This document shows, in pieces, positions 22,980-35,707 of a DNA stretch of 64,000 bases. Each line of letters opens with the position of its first letter. Position 1 is the stretch's first letter. A model generated the notes under the pieces. The model worked only from the letters and a program-made list of their open reading frames with translations. It was not told the DNA's origin and searched no databases. The position numbers and the translations under genes were made by a program. Source of the stretch: Adiantum capillus-veneris (lineage: Eukaryota > Streptophyta > Polypodiopsida > Polypodiales > Pteridaceae); contig CM043960.1 in NCBI GenBank assembly GCA_014529385.2, positions 26,985,896 through 27,049,895 on the forward strand. The letters run 5' to 3'.

Positions 22980-23190
22980 CACTCTCGGGCGTCGCTATAT
23001 AAGGCTCTGCAACGTCGCTATAAGCACCGCTATAGGTAGCCTGTAAGTGTCGCTATATAGCGACGATTATAGCAACACTCGTAGCAACAGTTTTAGCAAC
23101 GTTCATAGTAACGTTCCCGTATCGATGCTATTAGCGACACTGGGGAGTATAAAACCCAATGTATTTTCGTCGCTAAAAATGTCACAAGTG
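22980..23190. repeat. CACTA right subterminal repeats
   Basis: There are about ten TCGCTATA or TAGCGACG-like motifs, e.g. GGGCGTCGCTATATAAGG and GTGTCGCTATATAGCGACG, matching those near the left end. Confidence 0.8.
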
Positions 23191-23196
23191 CACACA

Positions 23197-23209
23197 ACCT
23201 CTTGTAGTG
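23197..23209 (-). repeat. CACTA right terminal inverted repeat
   Basis: The minus strand reads CACTACAAGAGGT, matching the left end over 13 bp. Confidence 0.9.
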
Positions 23210-25130
23210 TCATGCCAAATTAGGACAATTAACACTCATGAAGATCATCTATATCTTCAAAATCAAAGACAAGGGTTCAACAAATCTACCAACCTACCTA
23301 TTTAGGGATTGTTATAACAATAACTTTGTTATGATGAGTCATGAGGAGGTAGAACAAACCAAATACCAAGGGTACTCCATAAGAGATTGGATATTGGTCC
23401 AAGGACCAGACACTATTCCAAGAGAGGAACTCCGCGAGAGATCTTTTGGGATAAATGTTATAAAATCACAAAGATAACCACGTGACACTAAAGCCAGTCC
23501 ATGGATACATGAGTCACTATTTCCAACAGATTGGTTGGAAGGACTCGGGACAAGACCAACTGCCAAGAGACTGGGAGTTGAACCAAATAGATGTGTCAGA
23601 CCAGCTGATTTTTTAAAATGAGTCCAAAAATACAGTGGATCTAGGGATCCATAGGACCACTTAGCAAGCTTTAAGCAAGTGCTAAGAGCAGAACGCATAT
23701 TTTATTTCCATACTCACTTTGAGGGATTTGGAATGACATTAGAAGGAAAAGCACTGACATGGTTCCAAAACATTCCACCGAGGTCAATCATGGACTTAAA
23801 TACATTAGCTCAAGGATTTGTAGCTGCATGTTCCAAAACGGAGATCAAATATAATACGGTAGCTCAAATCTATAGCTTCAAATAGAAACAAGGTGAGTCA
23901 GTTAGAGATTGTGCAATTAGAATGAAGCAAATACATTGCAAGATGCCCATAACTAGAAATACCTGCAAAACAAAGATTAGTATCAGTGTTTCTAGAGGGA
24001 CTGCTAAACAAAGAACTTCATGCTATATTGTATATCAAGAAACATATGACCCTAGAAAAGTGTATGTCACATTCCATGACTTGGGAGACAATTGTGATAT
24101 TTTCAATGAAGAAGATGTCCCTAAGGATAATCAAATTGAGAAAACAACATCCACCAAACCAGCACAAGTAGGGACACCTGCTGCAGCACCGCTTACAACC
24201 ATAGAAAACCATAGAAAACATGCTCAAATGGATGAATGAAATGATGAATAACATGCAAAAAACACCTAGGGGACCAGGGAAACCGATTTAAGTCCATGAT
24301 TGACCTCGATGTGCAATCGAGAGAAAATGGACCAATCATGAGACCAATGAGTGTTATTACCAACCAAAGTATGGTGGGAATGTTCAATATGTGCCTATGA
24401 GGCCACAAGGACAACCCATGTACAGATATCAGCCTAATATGAACCTAGCTCAAAAACCACCAATGGGTATGAAAAGACCTCAACCCGTGTTGAGTCAACA
24501 ACCTCCATATCCTGGACATAATGCAGTGCCGATAAAGTACATGCATTCTGAGGGAATCATAGAGGAGCAAGCACTTATGCCTGCTACACCCTATGTTGAG
24601 TCTAGTCCATCTACAATAATGGTAGAAGGAGAGTGGTATAATTCACATCCATCACCAATGGAAGAAACTATGACTTATACTACACCAGAGCTTGCACCAA
24701 TGTACTATGTACCTAATCAAGGTGTTAGACCTCCGATGGTAAGACCCATGATTAAGCCAAGAACTAGAAACTATCATAACTGTGGTGCACATGATCACAG
24801 GAAAAATGAATGCCCAGAGCCTGACAAGAACATTAAGCATGTAGAAGCTTTTTGTATACAATATTGCAAAAAGGGAGGACAATTCCTTGAAGATTGTCCA
24901 AAAAATCCTTTAAATAACATTAAAACAGTAGTGAACGTAGTCCAGCTGATACCTAGTAGCTCATCGGTGAGTGAACCTTTTGTTCCAATCAAGATAATCA
25001 CCAGAGCCAAGGCTAAGAAAAAGAAACATAACTCCTTTGATGACTCAGAGAATACTAAAATTTTCTCTCAAAAGACCAAGAGAAGAAGAAGCCAGAGGTA
25101 TGAGATAATAAAACAAAACAAAGGGTTGTA
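23210..25130 (+). pseudogene. gag region of the older gypsy element (main part)
   Basis: Capsid-like sequence near 23640-23890 (FHTHFEGFGMTLEGKALTWF, then SIMDLNTLAQGFVAA) is typical of plant gypsy Gag. A proline- and methionine-rich linker (about 24390-24740) follows, then a zinc-knuckle-like stretch (YHNCGAHDHRKNECP, near 24775) and a second Cys-rich stretch (FCIQYCKKGGQFLEDCP). The N-terminal part lies on the other side of the CACTA element at 16179-16611. Confidence 0.75.
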
Positions 25131-26029
25131 ATCAAAGAGAAAGCCAAGAAACCATTCCAAGAAAAAGTGAAAGAAGCTGGAAGTGAAATCAAGGAAACCA
25201 CGGTGAAATCTAGAGGATCAATTTTGGTAGACAAAATTTTTGATCCAATCAATGCAGCCTTGGAAGCTTACCAAGTGGGACTTAAAGCAAGCCAAAACAT
25301 GGATAACAAATGGAAAAACTATCCTTCTCCAGATAGAAGCATCTATGCTTGAAGCTTATCAAAATCTGGTAAGAATTACTCAAGAGATGCTGGAAAAACA
25401 AAAACCCAAGCTCGAGAGTATAGCAAAACCTGAGGAGCTTGTGGTAGGAACCAGTAAAGAGAAATCCAAAGTAATGGTAGAACCCCACCTTGAACTAAAA
25501 AGCCAGAACTCATAGTGCCTCATAGTGAAGATGCTATAGATGGAATTCTGTTTGTGGAAGAAGTCTGGCGAAGACACGTATGGGACAAAGTTAGAGAGAA
25601 TAATGATGGGATCTTAACTTTTAAGTCAGCTCCTATAGAGGAAGTTTGGCTAGATAATCTACCTCCTAATATGGACATGGATGTACAATCCTTGTATGGA
25701 GATTGCGGCTCTAAAGTTCAGGACTGTCACAAACCAATGACTTTGAAAACACTACCCTCTTACTTGGGAGATAACGAAGACAAATCCATATTGTGGAAAA
25801 CCACTTAGATATAAAGAGGGGAACATACCCTAGACGTAGACAATATCCATTCAATCATGTCTTCACTTCACCCATTCAATGCACTCTTACCTTAGGAGAA
25901 TTGTTAAAAATCAGACCATATTTATGAGAGAAGGTGGAGATAATAGGGCTAATTGAAATTTTTTGGGAAAATTGAAACATGAATTGGATAACAAAGCGAT
26001 TAGATCCATCCCAATGAACAAAGTCGGAG

Positions 26030-26430
26030 AACACTACGAAGGGGAAGAAGAAAACACAACCCTTCCAATGAGATATAATGATATAGAAACCATGGCAATA
26101 CTGGATAGTGGGGTGGCACGCATAGCCATAGCCATGAAAGCAATACGGGAATCATGGGGAAAACTAGCCATTGGATAAACTCAAATGAAATTGCAGTTAG
26201 CTGATCGGACACATTGAAAAACCCTTAGGACTGCTTGAAAAAGTGATAGTTAGTTCCTGCAGAATTGATTCTCAACATGCTTTTGCAATAGTGGTCTTTG
26301 GAAAGAAATTCAATTATGAAATCATCTTGGGAAGACCTTTCATGCGACAAATACAACTCATTCAGGATTGGGGAAATAATTACACGTACTTGAAGCAAGT
26401 GGGATCAATAACAAGGGTTAATCTAAAAGA
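26030..26430 (+). pseudogene. Retropepsin-like protease region
   Basis: MAILDSGVARIAIAM contains the D-S-G signature of a retroviral-type aspartic protease. About 70 residues later comes YEIILGRPFMRQIQLIQDWG, matching the family's I-L-G-R-P/D-F segment. The segment would mature Gag-Pol. It is broken. Confidence 0.65.
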
Positions 26431-27229
26431 TCACACTTATAGAGATGTCATGAAAATGCCCATACAAGAACTTGACTCGGTCTCTATGGCTGAAACAAAG
26501 CTTCCATCTTGGTTAAACAAAGACATACCCATTTGGATGTGTGGAGCCTCAAAAAACTGGAGCTTAAAACGAGAAGAATGTATCTTAGAAAGGATTGCAC
26601 TGATGAAGCCTATATACTTGAACGCTTTTTGGAGCATTTGTTTGAGCCATTTGAGTGGACTCAAATGTTAGCAACAATGGATGTGCATGTAAATACGTCT
26701 ATGCCTACTCAATTTTGCAATGAGGATGGCTATGACATAATTCCCATACAAATGATCTCAACCCTTCACACTGAAGACAAAATTCAAGAACCCAAGGACT
26801 TAATGAAAGTTAAATAAATCTTTTCAGACCTCTACTATGATGCTGCAGACGAGCTAAAAGAACATTCAGCTACCTCAGATGATTCGGGGTTGGAAAAAGA
26901 ACATGTGAGAGCTAAACTACTCATGAAAGAAGGGGAGGAAAAGATTTTTGACATTCCAAACCAAAAATCGAGAAGACGAAAATGGTATAAAAGAAAAAGA
27001 GACACCAAAAACTTGAAATCTAAACCCATGCCATCAGTCTCTAGTAGAACACACTTTTTGATGCAGATAGATGCACATGATTGTGTCAAAGACAAAATCA
27101 CGTTTTCAGACAGAAAACAAGAAATATCAAAAACATCGAGAAAAATGAGAAAGGAAACTCAAGCAAAACCTAAGTTTCAAAACAAGGATTCAACCATGAC
27201 ACGAATTGAACAAAAAGAAATATCAAGAG

Positions 27230-28310
27230 TTAAAGAAAGCTCTAAAAGAGATGTACACCACAGAAATCGAAACCACTATGAGAGCAATCTTGATGGCAGG
27301 CATATGGTGGCCATCACTTTTTGCAGATGCCAAGGAATATGTTCAAAGGTGTGATGCATGTCAACGAGCAAAAAAGCCAACTCGTGTAGATAGTATGCCT
27401 TTAAGACCAATAATGGGGGCTAGGGCTTTTGCAAAATGGGGTATAGACTTTTTCGGGCCAATACAACCATTGGCTTATTTAACACAAGCTCGATATATCA
27501 TTGTAGCTACGGACTATTTGACCAAGTGGGAAAAGGCTAAGGCAATCAAAAAGAATGATGCTAGAGCCACAGCCGCATTCTTGTATGAGAATGTGTTCAC
27601 AAGATATGGGTTGCCAATAGTAATTTTCAGTGACAGGGGAACTCATTTCCTCAATGAGGTAATTGAGTATCTGCTTAATGAATTTATGGTCATCCATAAC
27701 AAATTGGCTCCCTATCATCCACAAGAAAATGGACAAGCTAAGCACACAAATAAAATTCTTAGCTCAATATTGACTAAAGTGGTTAGTTCAGGACGAACCA
27801 ATTGGGAAATGAATCTCCATGCCTCTCTATGGGCTTATAGAGTTTCATTCAAGACCGCTTTAAATACTACACCCTTTAACCTTATTTATGGTCTTGATGC
27901 CATATTGTCGATAGAATTTCTATTGCCGACACTAAGGGTAGCTAAGGATCTTGAGTGGACCAGACATGAATTTCCAGAGAGGTTTGAAGATTTGGAAAAG
28001 CTTGACGAGCAAAGGCTAACAGCTGTAGCTCACATCTATGCACAAAAGCGGAAACAAAAACAATTTTTGATTCCCATCTAGTCACAAAAAGGGGACTTAG
28101 TTCTAGTCTACTCCCTTAAACAACACATTCACAAGTTTAAGAAAAAGGGAAACAGACCATTTGTCATTGAAGATGTATCCCCAAGTGGAGCAGTTGAGTT
28201 GTCCACTCTAGATGGTGAACAAATGGCTAATTGGATTAGTGGATGCCGTTTAAAGAAGTACCATTTGCCACTAACCAATGAAGTGCTAGAAAAGATGCAT
28301 GCAGCAAAAC
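27230..28310 (+). pseudogene. Integrase region of the older gypsy element
   Basis: The zinc-binding part shows the C-x2-C pair in CDACQRAKKP (near 27350). The core shows WGIDFFGPIQ, FSDRGTHFLNEVIEYL and the segment around PYHPQENGQAKHTNKIL. The C-terminal part (about 28090-28310) has LVLVYSLKQHIHKFKKKGNRPFV, here read in two blocks. Integrase would insert the DNA copy in the nucleus. Confidence 0.8.
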
Positions 28311-28489
28311 AGAGAAAGATGAAACAACAGCAAGTCATTGATGAAGCACGAGAGGAAGCTCGACTTTGAGTACTCAAAAGGAAAGCTACTTTCAAAAATC
28401 AACAAATACCTATTCCCATTAACAATCTGGAACTAGATGAACGACTATGGGAATTACAGAAGGATGCAGTGTCAAAACAGATGATGAAT

Positions 28490-28870
28490 GGTTAGATGGA
28501 ATGGACTTTTGCATCAACGTACATATGAACAATCATAGCAAAAATGCCTTGGTCGATACAAGAGCTTGAGTAAATGCAGTCAGTTATTCCACGTACAAGA
28601 AAGCAACGAATCAGTCTTTGACATCAAGAATATCGGCTATCAAAGGATGCAACAAGAACCCAACACCGGCATTGGGAATAGTGAATTTAAATGTGATAGT
28701 ACATGGATGTTCATGCCCTCATCAATTTGTATGCTTACCAGATGAACACATGAATTAAATAATGATTCTTGGAATCTCATGGATGAGGATGTACAAGGCA
28801 ATACCAAATTGGGATACCAATCAACTCAAGCTATCACCTAAAAGAGGACAACTCATTGTTCCAATTGCAC
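28490..28870 (+). pseudogene. Second retropepsin-like region, after integrase
   Basis: One frame reads ALVDTRA, then VNAVSYSTYKK, and later IMILGISWMRMYKAIPNWDT. That is the spacing of a D-T-G and I-L-G aspartic protease fold, here downstream of integrase. It differs from the protease-like region at about 26070 and may be part of an extra 3' ORF or of another element. Confidence 0.45.
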
Positions 28871-29612
28871 CAAGCAAAGAGGAATGGAAAAGAGGTTACC
28901 AGCAGAAGAAACCATGAAGCAATCAATCTTCTTCATCGTCTAGACAAGAAAATGCTACAAGTAGCATGTAAGGAATCAGGCATATCTGGGTACCAAAAGC
29001 ACAACTCAAGGACAAGCCGTTTCAAATTTGGGTATCCAAAACATCATATACTGTACCAAAGAAGGTTCCAAAGTTAAAAACACAAAGAAGAGCATATTCG
29101 AGCAGGGAATTTAAAACAAGATGGATTTGGAGGAAAAAGGATCACTTATCATCTCCACAAATTGTAAAACCGATGATGAAATGGAGAGTTAAGTCTCAAA
29201 ACAGTCAACCACAACAGTTCGTCGATGAAAAGCAAAGATACCAGTGGCGAATTAAAGCTCAACAACCGTCATCATTGATATCGACAACTCAAGAAATCGG
29301 CGTGCCAAAGCATCCTGACGATACAATAAAACAAAGAGCACACAGGCTACAAGATTTGCTCTTTGGGAAACAGCAACAGGAAACCTTGACCACAAAAACC
29401 CTTGAGTTATATGCTCAAGACCCAACTCTTGCACAGCATAATGGTTTGAATTGCATTGATCTTTGAATCATGATAGAACCAACCAAGGCTATGTATAGAC
29501 ACGATTGTTCAACCCATATACACAGTCATCCCGGAGTACGCCATCTACAAGGGGTGGAAGGGAACTAAGTAATTAAGGGCAATGTTTGAAGAGGGAGAAA
29601 AAATCTGGATGT

Positions 29613-31747
29613 TGACGTGTGATTTTTTACAAAATTACCTAATAATGCCCTTACAAAATCATCAACAAGGAAAATTTAAGTGATAACATCTCCCCGATAG
29701 TGTAAATAGTGTATATACTATTAACGGATATCCAAAAATGACCTTTTTTGGTTATTTTATTTTTCTTGATATTGGGACTTAAAAATGGAGAAATCCACCA
29801 AAAACAATAAAGTAGTGTTTCTCAATGGATTTTCTTGATTATTATTTTTTACTTTGCTTTTTTAGTGCATTTTATTTTTTCCTTTGATTTTTTTAATAAA
29901 CATATTTAAAATTTTATAATAAATAACAAATGAGCTCAGATGGAGAAACTAAAGATACACTAATGATCAGAAGGACAAAGCGGACAGGCACAAAAAATTT
30001 CAATCGAATCGATAGATGGAAGCAGGAAGCATAAATTAGGCCGCCAAGGCCTACTTTTGCAAATTCTTGCACAATGAGCTAACGGAAACCGATTGAAGAA
30101 ATTTTGAGTCTAACATAGATTTCACGGCCTAGTAGGAATAACACGAAAATCTGGGGGAAAATAGTTTGGGAAGTCCGAGTATAGATATCCAAGGTAGCCC
30201 AAAATCACCTCATTTCCACTAGTCACTCTTGGAGGAGAGAGCTTTCTGCCTTCTTCGCGCGCGATTTTCAGAGTCTACAGTCGACCATTTACAACGTCGT
30301 CTCACACGAAACATGAGGGGTAAGTTCTAAACTTATCAATGAACAATTCTATATGGCCAGCTAGCAAGTCTAGGCTCAGGAAAAAACCCTAGAAATCTAG
30401 CTGTGCACGAAATCCTACGACACAAAATTGACCATAGCGGCCTGTCAGCTCAACCGAACTGGACGAGACTTGAAGTGTAGCATGCCCTTATAAAATAGAG
30501 CACTTCCATATCACCAGATTATCATTTGGCAGGGGTCAAGGGGGTCCCAAGTAAATAATCTAGGTTTTTGCCATATGCTAAAATTGGATTCTGACTCCAC
30601 CGACAGCTTATAGATGAGGTCTATACACAATGTACCTAGATGGTTTCATGGAGATAGTTAAGGCAAGCTCTCGAATAGTAGAAAATAGCTCGAAGGCTAC
30701 AAAGCATCAAATTTAACATATGAAGTCAAACTGACTCCGAATGCGCCAAAACTCGATGAGTAGCATCAAGACGATGTAGCGGCCAAGTCCATAACTTCAA
30801 AAGTGATGCCAAGTAGTCACAAAAACTGGTGGTTTTAGAGTCGACAAGAGCAAGAAGTGATGCCGACATGACTCAACTTTACCAAATTCATTTTAGGACT
30901 TGTTTTAGATGTATTAAAGATGTTTAGGTCATCAAATTGTCAATTCTTGCAAAAAAAGTGATTGATCTATATAATAGTGATTATTTACTTTTATGCTTGT
31001 TTGACTTGAATTTCATCTTTTCACTTCACCTATCACTTGTACACATCTATTACATGCAACATGTCAAGTATGAGCCAAAATGATCAAGAAAAACTCTAAT
31101 TTTGCCCAAAAAAATAACGTACAAAGTCTTTTCAATTCAAACTTTGAGTTAACTGTCACATTTTTCATCCAAATCACCCTATATCTCACAAACAGACTCT
31201 ACATCATGCCTAGAACCAAGTTGCAACAAAAAAAGTACAAATTGATGAAAAAGTTAATAATCACGATTATTTACTTTTTTACCAAAATGGATGCATTTTG
31301 CAATTTTAACCTTGTGGCACCAAAGAACATGATGTCCCAAGCCCACTAATCAAGTTTGAGTAAATTTGGATCTCAAAAACTCAAAATCTCTTTATATTTA
31401 CTGTTTCAAAGTGTAAAAGCCCAAATCTGACACCATTTCCACTTAGTGCAGTCAAATGAGCCCACACTTCAGTCAGAGTACTAAATGCCATATGTTTCAA
31501 GCCTGTGATGACAAAAATGCAAAAAGTTGGAAAAAATCCCTAGCTGTTAATAATCACGATTATTTACTCTTGTTGTAATTTTTGCCTGAACTACATGATT
31601 TTGATCTCTACATGTTTTTATGCATCTATGCATGCTCCAAAATTGATCTCAAGCAAAATGGACATCATTTGCCAGCAATTCAGATCATGGCATTTTAGAG
31701 CGGAATTTACAGAATTTTCTAACTTTGACATTGTATTCACTCAACAG
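29613..31747. repeat. LTR-like and leader-like non-coding DNA
   Basis: The stretch starts TGTTGACGTG after a purine tract and has no gene. Three diverged copies of TAATCACGATTATTTAC lie near 30975, 31258 and 31552, about 290 bp apart, and a weaker one lies near 35895. It may be the LTR and leader of one or two gypsy elements, but I could not find a matching second LTR. Confidence 0.4.
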
Positions 31748-32093
31748 GAGCAATGCAAGTGGCTGACAAGGAAACGGAAAGGGTATCCCAAAAAGATAAG
31801 CTGCGGGAATTGCCACCGTACAAGTTAGATCCAGGCTCAGTGGAAGACAGCAAAGGCAACCTACTTGTCTAAATAACAGCTCGAAGAAAACAACACAATT
31901 GTTTTCACTGGTAGATTCAAGAGCAATGCAAGCGGCTGACAAGGAAAAGGAAAGGGTATCCCAAAAAGATAAGCTGCACGAATTGCCACCGTACCAGTTA
32001 GATCCAGGCTCAGTGGAAGACAGCAAAGGCAACCTACTTGTCTAAAGAACAGCTCGAAGAAAACAACACAATTGTTTTTACTGGTAGATTCAA
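31748..32093. repeat. 173 bp tandem duplication, two copies
   Basis: GAGCAATGCAAG begins at 31748 and again at 31921, and the following 173 bp match closely through CTGGTAGATTCAA. The unit looks protein-coding (LPPYKLDPGSVEDSKGNLLV) and the coding-like sequence continues after the second copy. Confidence 0.88.
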
Positions 32094-35000
32094 GAGCAAG
32101 GAAGGACACCAGGTAGAATTGCAAATGCTACCTAAGGAGGTTTATGATTTAGTGGCTAAGCCAAACACTAAGGAAGCCAACAGAAGGCTAGGGCTTTAAG
32201 ATTTCTATGACCAAGAACCATGCGGAGTGGATCTCCAAAAAGCATATGAATTGCTATCCACGATTAAAGAAGATGGATCGGCCCAAATCACGGTTCAACA
32301 AGGGCAAAAGGTTGAAGTGGTGATCAATAAGAAATAGTGGTCAAGGCACTGAAGCTGCCAACAAAAGGTATGACTATGCGGGCAAGAGATAGAAAGACAG
32401 TGGTTACTTTTACCAAAGATACTGCTACTGCCACATTTTTTATCTCATCCAAAGGCAAGTGGAGGAACCAGCTCGTCTCTACCATCAACATTTCCACTTC
32501 CTCCCAAAAAGACCGCCCAGCACACAACTCCAAACCATGCGGTTGTGACTGTTTTCACTCAAGTATTAAAGCCGACAACCAGGGAAGCAATAGATCACGT
32601 GCAGTATGTGCTTACAACACTAAAGGGCACAAAGAAAGAGGGAAAGATCACATATCTGGGTGCTCCAAAAGTGCTAACAAGGATAGCGCGTATCATGCTA
32701 TTGGAATGGCCGAGAATTTGTCGCCAGACCCTGGATCGTATCAGCTCAACCTTCTCCAAGGACCACCCAATCAACAAAGAGAGTATACAAATCAGATGAG
32801 GAATATGCAGAAAGTTCCCTTGAAGCCCATAGCAGTGAAAGCTCTGACAACAAAGAAACCAAGGCAAGGAGAGAAGCAATGAAAAAAAAAGCAGTGGCAG
32901 CTCACCAAGAGGAGCCGCAGCAAAAGAAGGCTAGAATTGAAAGAGAAAACCAAACATATAAAAGGAGCCGCCAAGCTACAAGTGAAGACCTCAAAAGATG
33001 GAGTCCAAGATAAATAAAGGGACCAAGAACCAAGAACCCTACAAAGAAGGGTCCAGAGGATGCCAAAGATTTTCTCGAGCAGATGTATGCGAAAGCTGAA
33101 GCTTTAAAGCCGAAGGAAGTTGTAGAAGCTCAAAGAAAAGCAACGGAAGAAGCGGCTAAGCAACAGAGACAAACAAAAACTACTAAACAAATTGAGTCAC
33201 ATCATGACCACAAGGAGATGTCTCCACAGCCCTATTCACCAACTATGGAACCAGAAGATCAGCCCATGTCGAGTCCAAGCCATTCACCAACGGATAAATC
33301 TAAGGAAGACGATGCAGCAAAGGAAAAGAGCTTGAACAGTAGGAAGAAGCAGATTTTAAACAAACCAAGGAAGGTGAAACAACTGCAGTAGGACCTTCTT
33401 CTACAACATCTCAAGAAGCAAAAGCAATTGAGGCATCCACGAAGCCTCAAGAAGCAGAAGCAACTGAGGCATCCACAAAGCCTCAAGGAGGAGACGTAGA
33501 ACCACCTCCACGGCCACAAGCAGAAGCCACTGCACCACAAAAGAGCCAAACTGACACGACCCAAACTTCTAGACAACCCCAAGTAGAACCTGAAGACTAG
33601 GAAACCAATGATGAAGTCGTCATGTAGGTAAATGAGTATGCAAGGCAAATGCAGCTGATGACAGACAAGATGAGAACAGCAACACTTAGTCATAGTGACA
33701 AGGCTAAAGAGCTAGAGCAAGTGATTGATGCTCTACAAGGAGATCTAGAAGTCAGAATGAACATCATTGAAGATCTTCAAGGGAAGATTAAAGAGCTGAA
33801 AAATGAAGCAAAAATACACCAGATTGCAAAGGAAAAATAGCAAAAAGAGATAGAAGAGTTGGGAGAGCTCCCGACAAAGTTATCTGATGCATGCAAAAGC
33901 AAAGATCAACAACTGATAGAAGTAACTAATGAACATTTAACCACTACTCTGTCAGTACAAAAGATCCAAGTGCAGCTTGATGTAACTAATGCCTCTGTGC
34001 AGTACTCCAAGCAACAGATGAATGATCAAGCAGCATTTCTAAGACAGATAAGAGAAAACCTAGTTGTAGCCTCAATCAAGGGAACATATGAAGTCTACAA
34101 GACTTTAGAAAAGAGGATCAAGGACCTTGAACTTGAACTGAAGCTGGAACAAACACAAAGACGAGACCTTGCATTGACGCGGGTCCAAAGAGAAGAGCAA
34201 TTGCTCAAGGAAATAGAGGAATTGAAGAGAGTCAATCAGCTGCTATGAGAGGGACAAACAAAAACTTAGGAGGAGGTAGGAACCTCTAAACAGTCAACCA
34301 TTGACATACCGTCAGTTTCTTTTGCTGATATGGAAAGATAGCCATCAGAAGGGCTAGCAGAAGAGACAGATTTTCAAGTACCGATCACTGATGCCGAGCA
34401 AGTGCCAATGGTTCAGCTTTCTAAAGCTAAGGAGGATGCACTAAAAGAGCAGATTATCCAAGAAGCAGATGTTGAATGGAAGGCAGCAATGGATTGGGTG
34501 TTGAGAGTTCTCCACTCAGTAAATGTAACTTAGCTCACTCCCAACCAAATCAATGCTCAATGGCATCAGCAATCACTGCCCTACCCATTGATAAAGGTGG
34601 AGCTACTGCAAGTTAAAGAAAGACTTTACAAGGATATGCAGGCAAAAGTCTCAGATGATATCCACCCAAAGTGGAGAAGGAACTGGTTGAACAAGAACTC
34701 TAGATACCTAATTCTATTCACAAGAGCACCTGTAGCCCTACAAAGGACCCTACATTCTGTCTTGTACCAAGGATAAGGACATGGCAGGCACAGGATGCAC
34801 TGAAGAAGAAGAGGCCAACATGGATGAATTACCCACGACTACTAGCTCCAGAGCAGGGACCAGCAAAGAAAGAATACATCGTGAAAACCCTAATGGGCAC
34901 CGTGACCTTCTTCAAGAGCCTCCCTGACCTCTCATGTGCAATGCTTTGAAAATCTGCAGAATGTTGCTTACATGCATTCAAACTTTTCACGAGCCTGAGC

Positions 35001-35400
35001 AAGCAGCCCGCAAGCAGGAGCACCATGGATGTATTTCCTCAAAGGCAATAAAGGTCTATGCTATGATTTAAGTGGACAGCTTTCAGAAGAAGTCCTCTAC
35101 CGCTTCTACGTCAGATGCATGTTTCTGCCATCAAGCAATATGTTGACATTTGAAGAGGCATTCTATACAAGTTTCTTCACATGGCGAGCAAAGATATTTG
35201 GGACACTGATCAGCAACCTTACATCAAGGTTTTTTTGTTACTTAAAACCAGACTCACCATGCACTTTTTGCAAGTCCCAGAAAAAGAAAGACAAATCAGA
35301 TATGAAAAAGCCCTACATGCGCTTAAAGACCACCTCGCCAACCGTCAACCCAAAGACTACTTCAGTCCATGAAGCTATGTCAAGGAACAAGACAGCCGAG
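31748..35400 (+). pseudogene. Coiled-coil ORF region of an unidentified LTR element
   Basis: A chain of plus-strand frames with many breaks encodes basic and Glu/Lys/Gln-rich protein. Strong coiled-coil character lies at about 33640-34250 (e.g. LEQVIDALQGDLEVRMNII and RIKDLELELKLEQTQRRD). A Pro/Ser/Thr-rich stretch with a repeated word, STKPQEAEATEA-like, lies near 33410-33600. The last part (KDIWDTDQQPYIKVFLLLKT, near 35185) ends shortly before a polypurine tract and an LTR-like end. No reverse transcriptase or integrase is seen. The family is not recognised. It may be an extra ORF of a gypsy element or a non-autonomous element. Confidence 0.45.
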
Positions 35401-35707
35401 GAGGGGGAGAATGTTAGCAGCAAGCTAACTCGAATAAAATTTTTCGAATCTTTTATTGTAAAAAAATTTATTAGTTTGATAAATTGGGAATATTGTAACT
35501 CCTACTTTCTAGATAAACTGTGTAATTGATGAGCCGGTGCTACAAGCTTCCAGATTGTATTATTAGTTTTGACCACATAAACCTTGGCTAAGGTTTAAAA
35601 TCCAATTTTTGTAAGTTTTGGATAATAGAACATAGCGTGAGCACTCCCTTCTCGGTTGTCACATTGCAGTGACGTCTGTTGTGTTGCAACCGCAGGTAAG
35701 AGCTCTA
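35399..35707 (+). repeat. Polypurine tract and LTR-like end
   Basis: GAGGAGGGGGAGAA is followed by TGTTAGCAGCAAGCTAACTC. The 295 bp after it contain AATAAA-like and TATA-like words and end AGCTCTACA. This is how a 3' LTR looks, but no second copy is in the window. Confidence 0.5.

Larger units (their letters stand above)
16612..23209 (+). mobile_element. CACTA (En/Spm) DNA transposon, 6.6 kb
   Basis: The left end is CACTACAAGAGGTACTTCAC and the right end is its complement, ...AACCTCTTGTAGTG, flanked by TCA duplications. Subterminal TCGCTATA-type motifs occur at both ends. Inside are a low-complexity block, a TNP2-like transposase gene and a TNPA-like gene, both on the plus strand and both broken. 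It sits inside the gag region of an older gypsy element. Confidence 0.93.
16179..29612 (+). mobile_element. Older Ty3/gypsy element (Athila/Tat-like), interrupted by a CACTA transposon
   Basis: On the plus strand the parts in order are a gag region (16179-16611 and 23210-25130, split by the CACTA insertion), a protease-like region (about 26040-26420), integrase (about 27230-28310) and a second protease-like region after integrase (about 28490-28860). A purine-rich stretch (GAAGAGGGAGAAAAAA, near 29588) precedes a possible LTR start TGTTGACGTG at about 29613. I see no reverse transcriptase segment. The integrase style points to the non-chromodomain plant gypsy lineages. The element is a fossil with many breaks, clearly older than the chromovirus. 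Its 5' LTR was not found. Confidence 0.7.
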
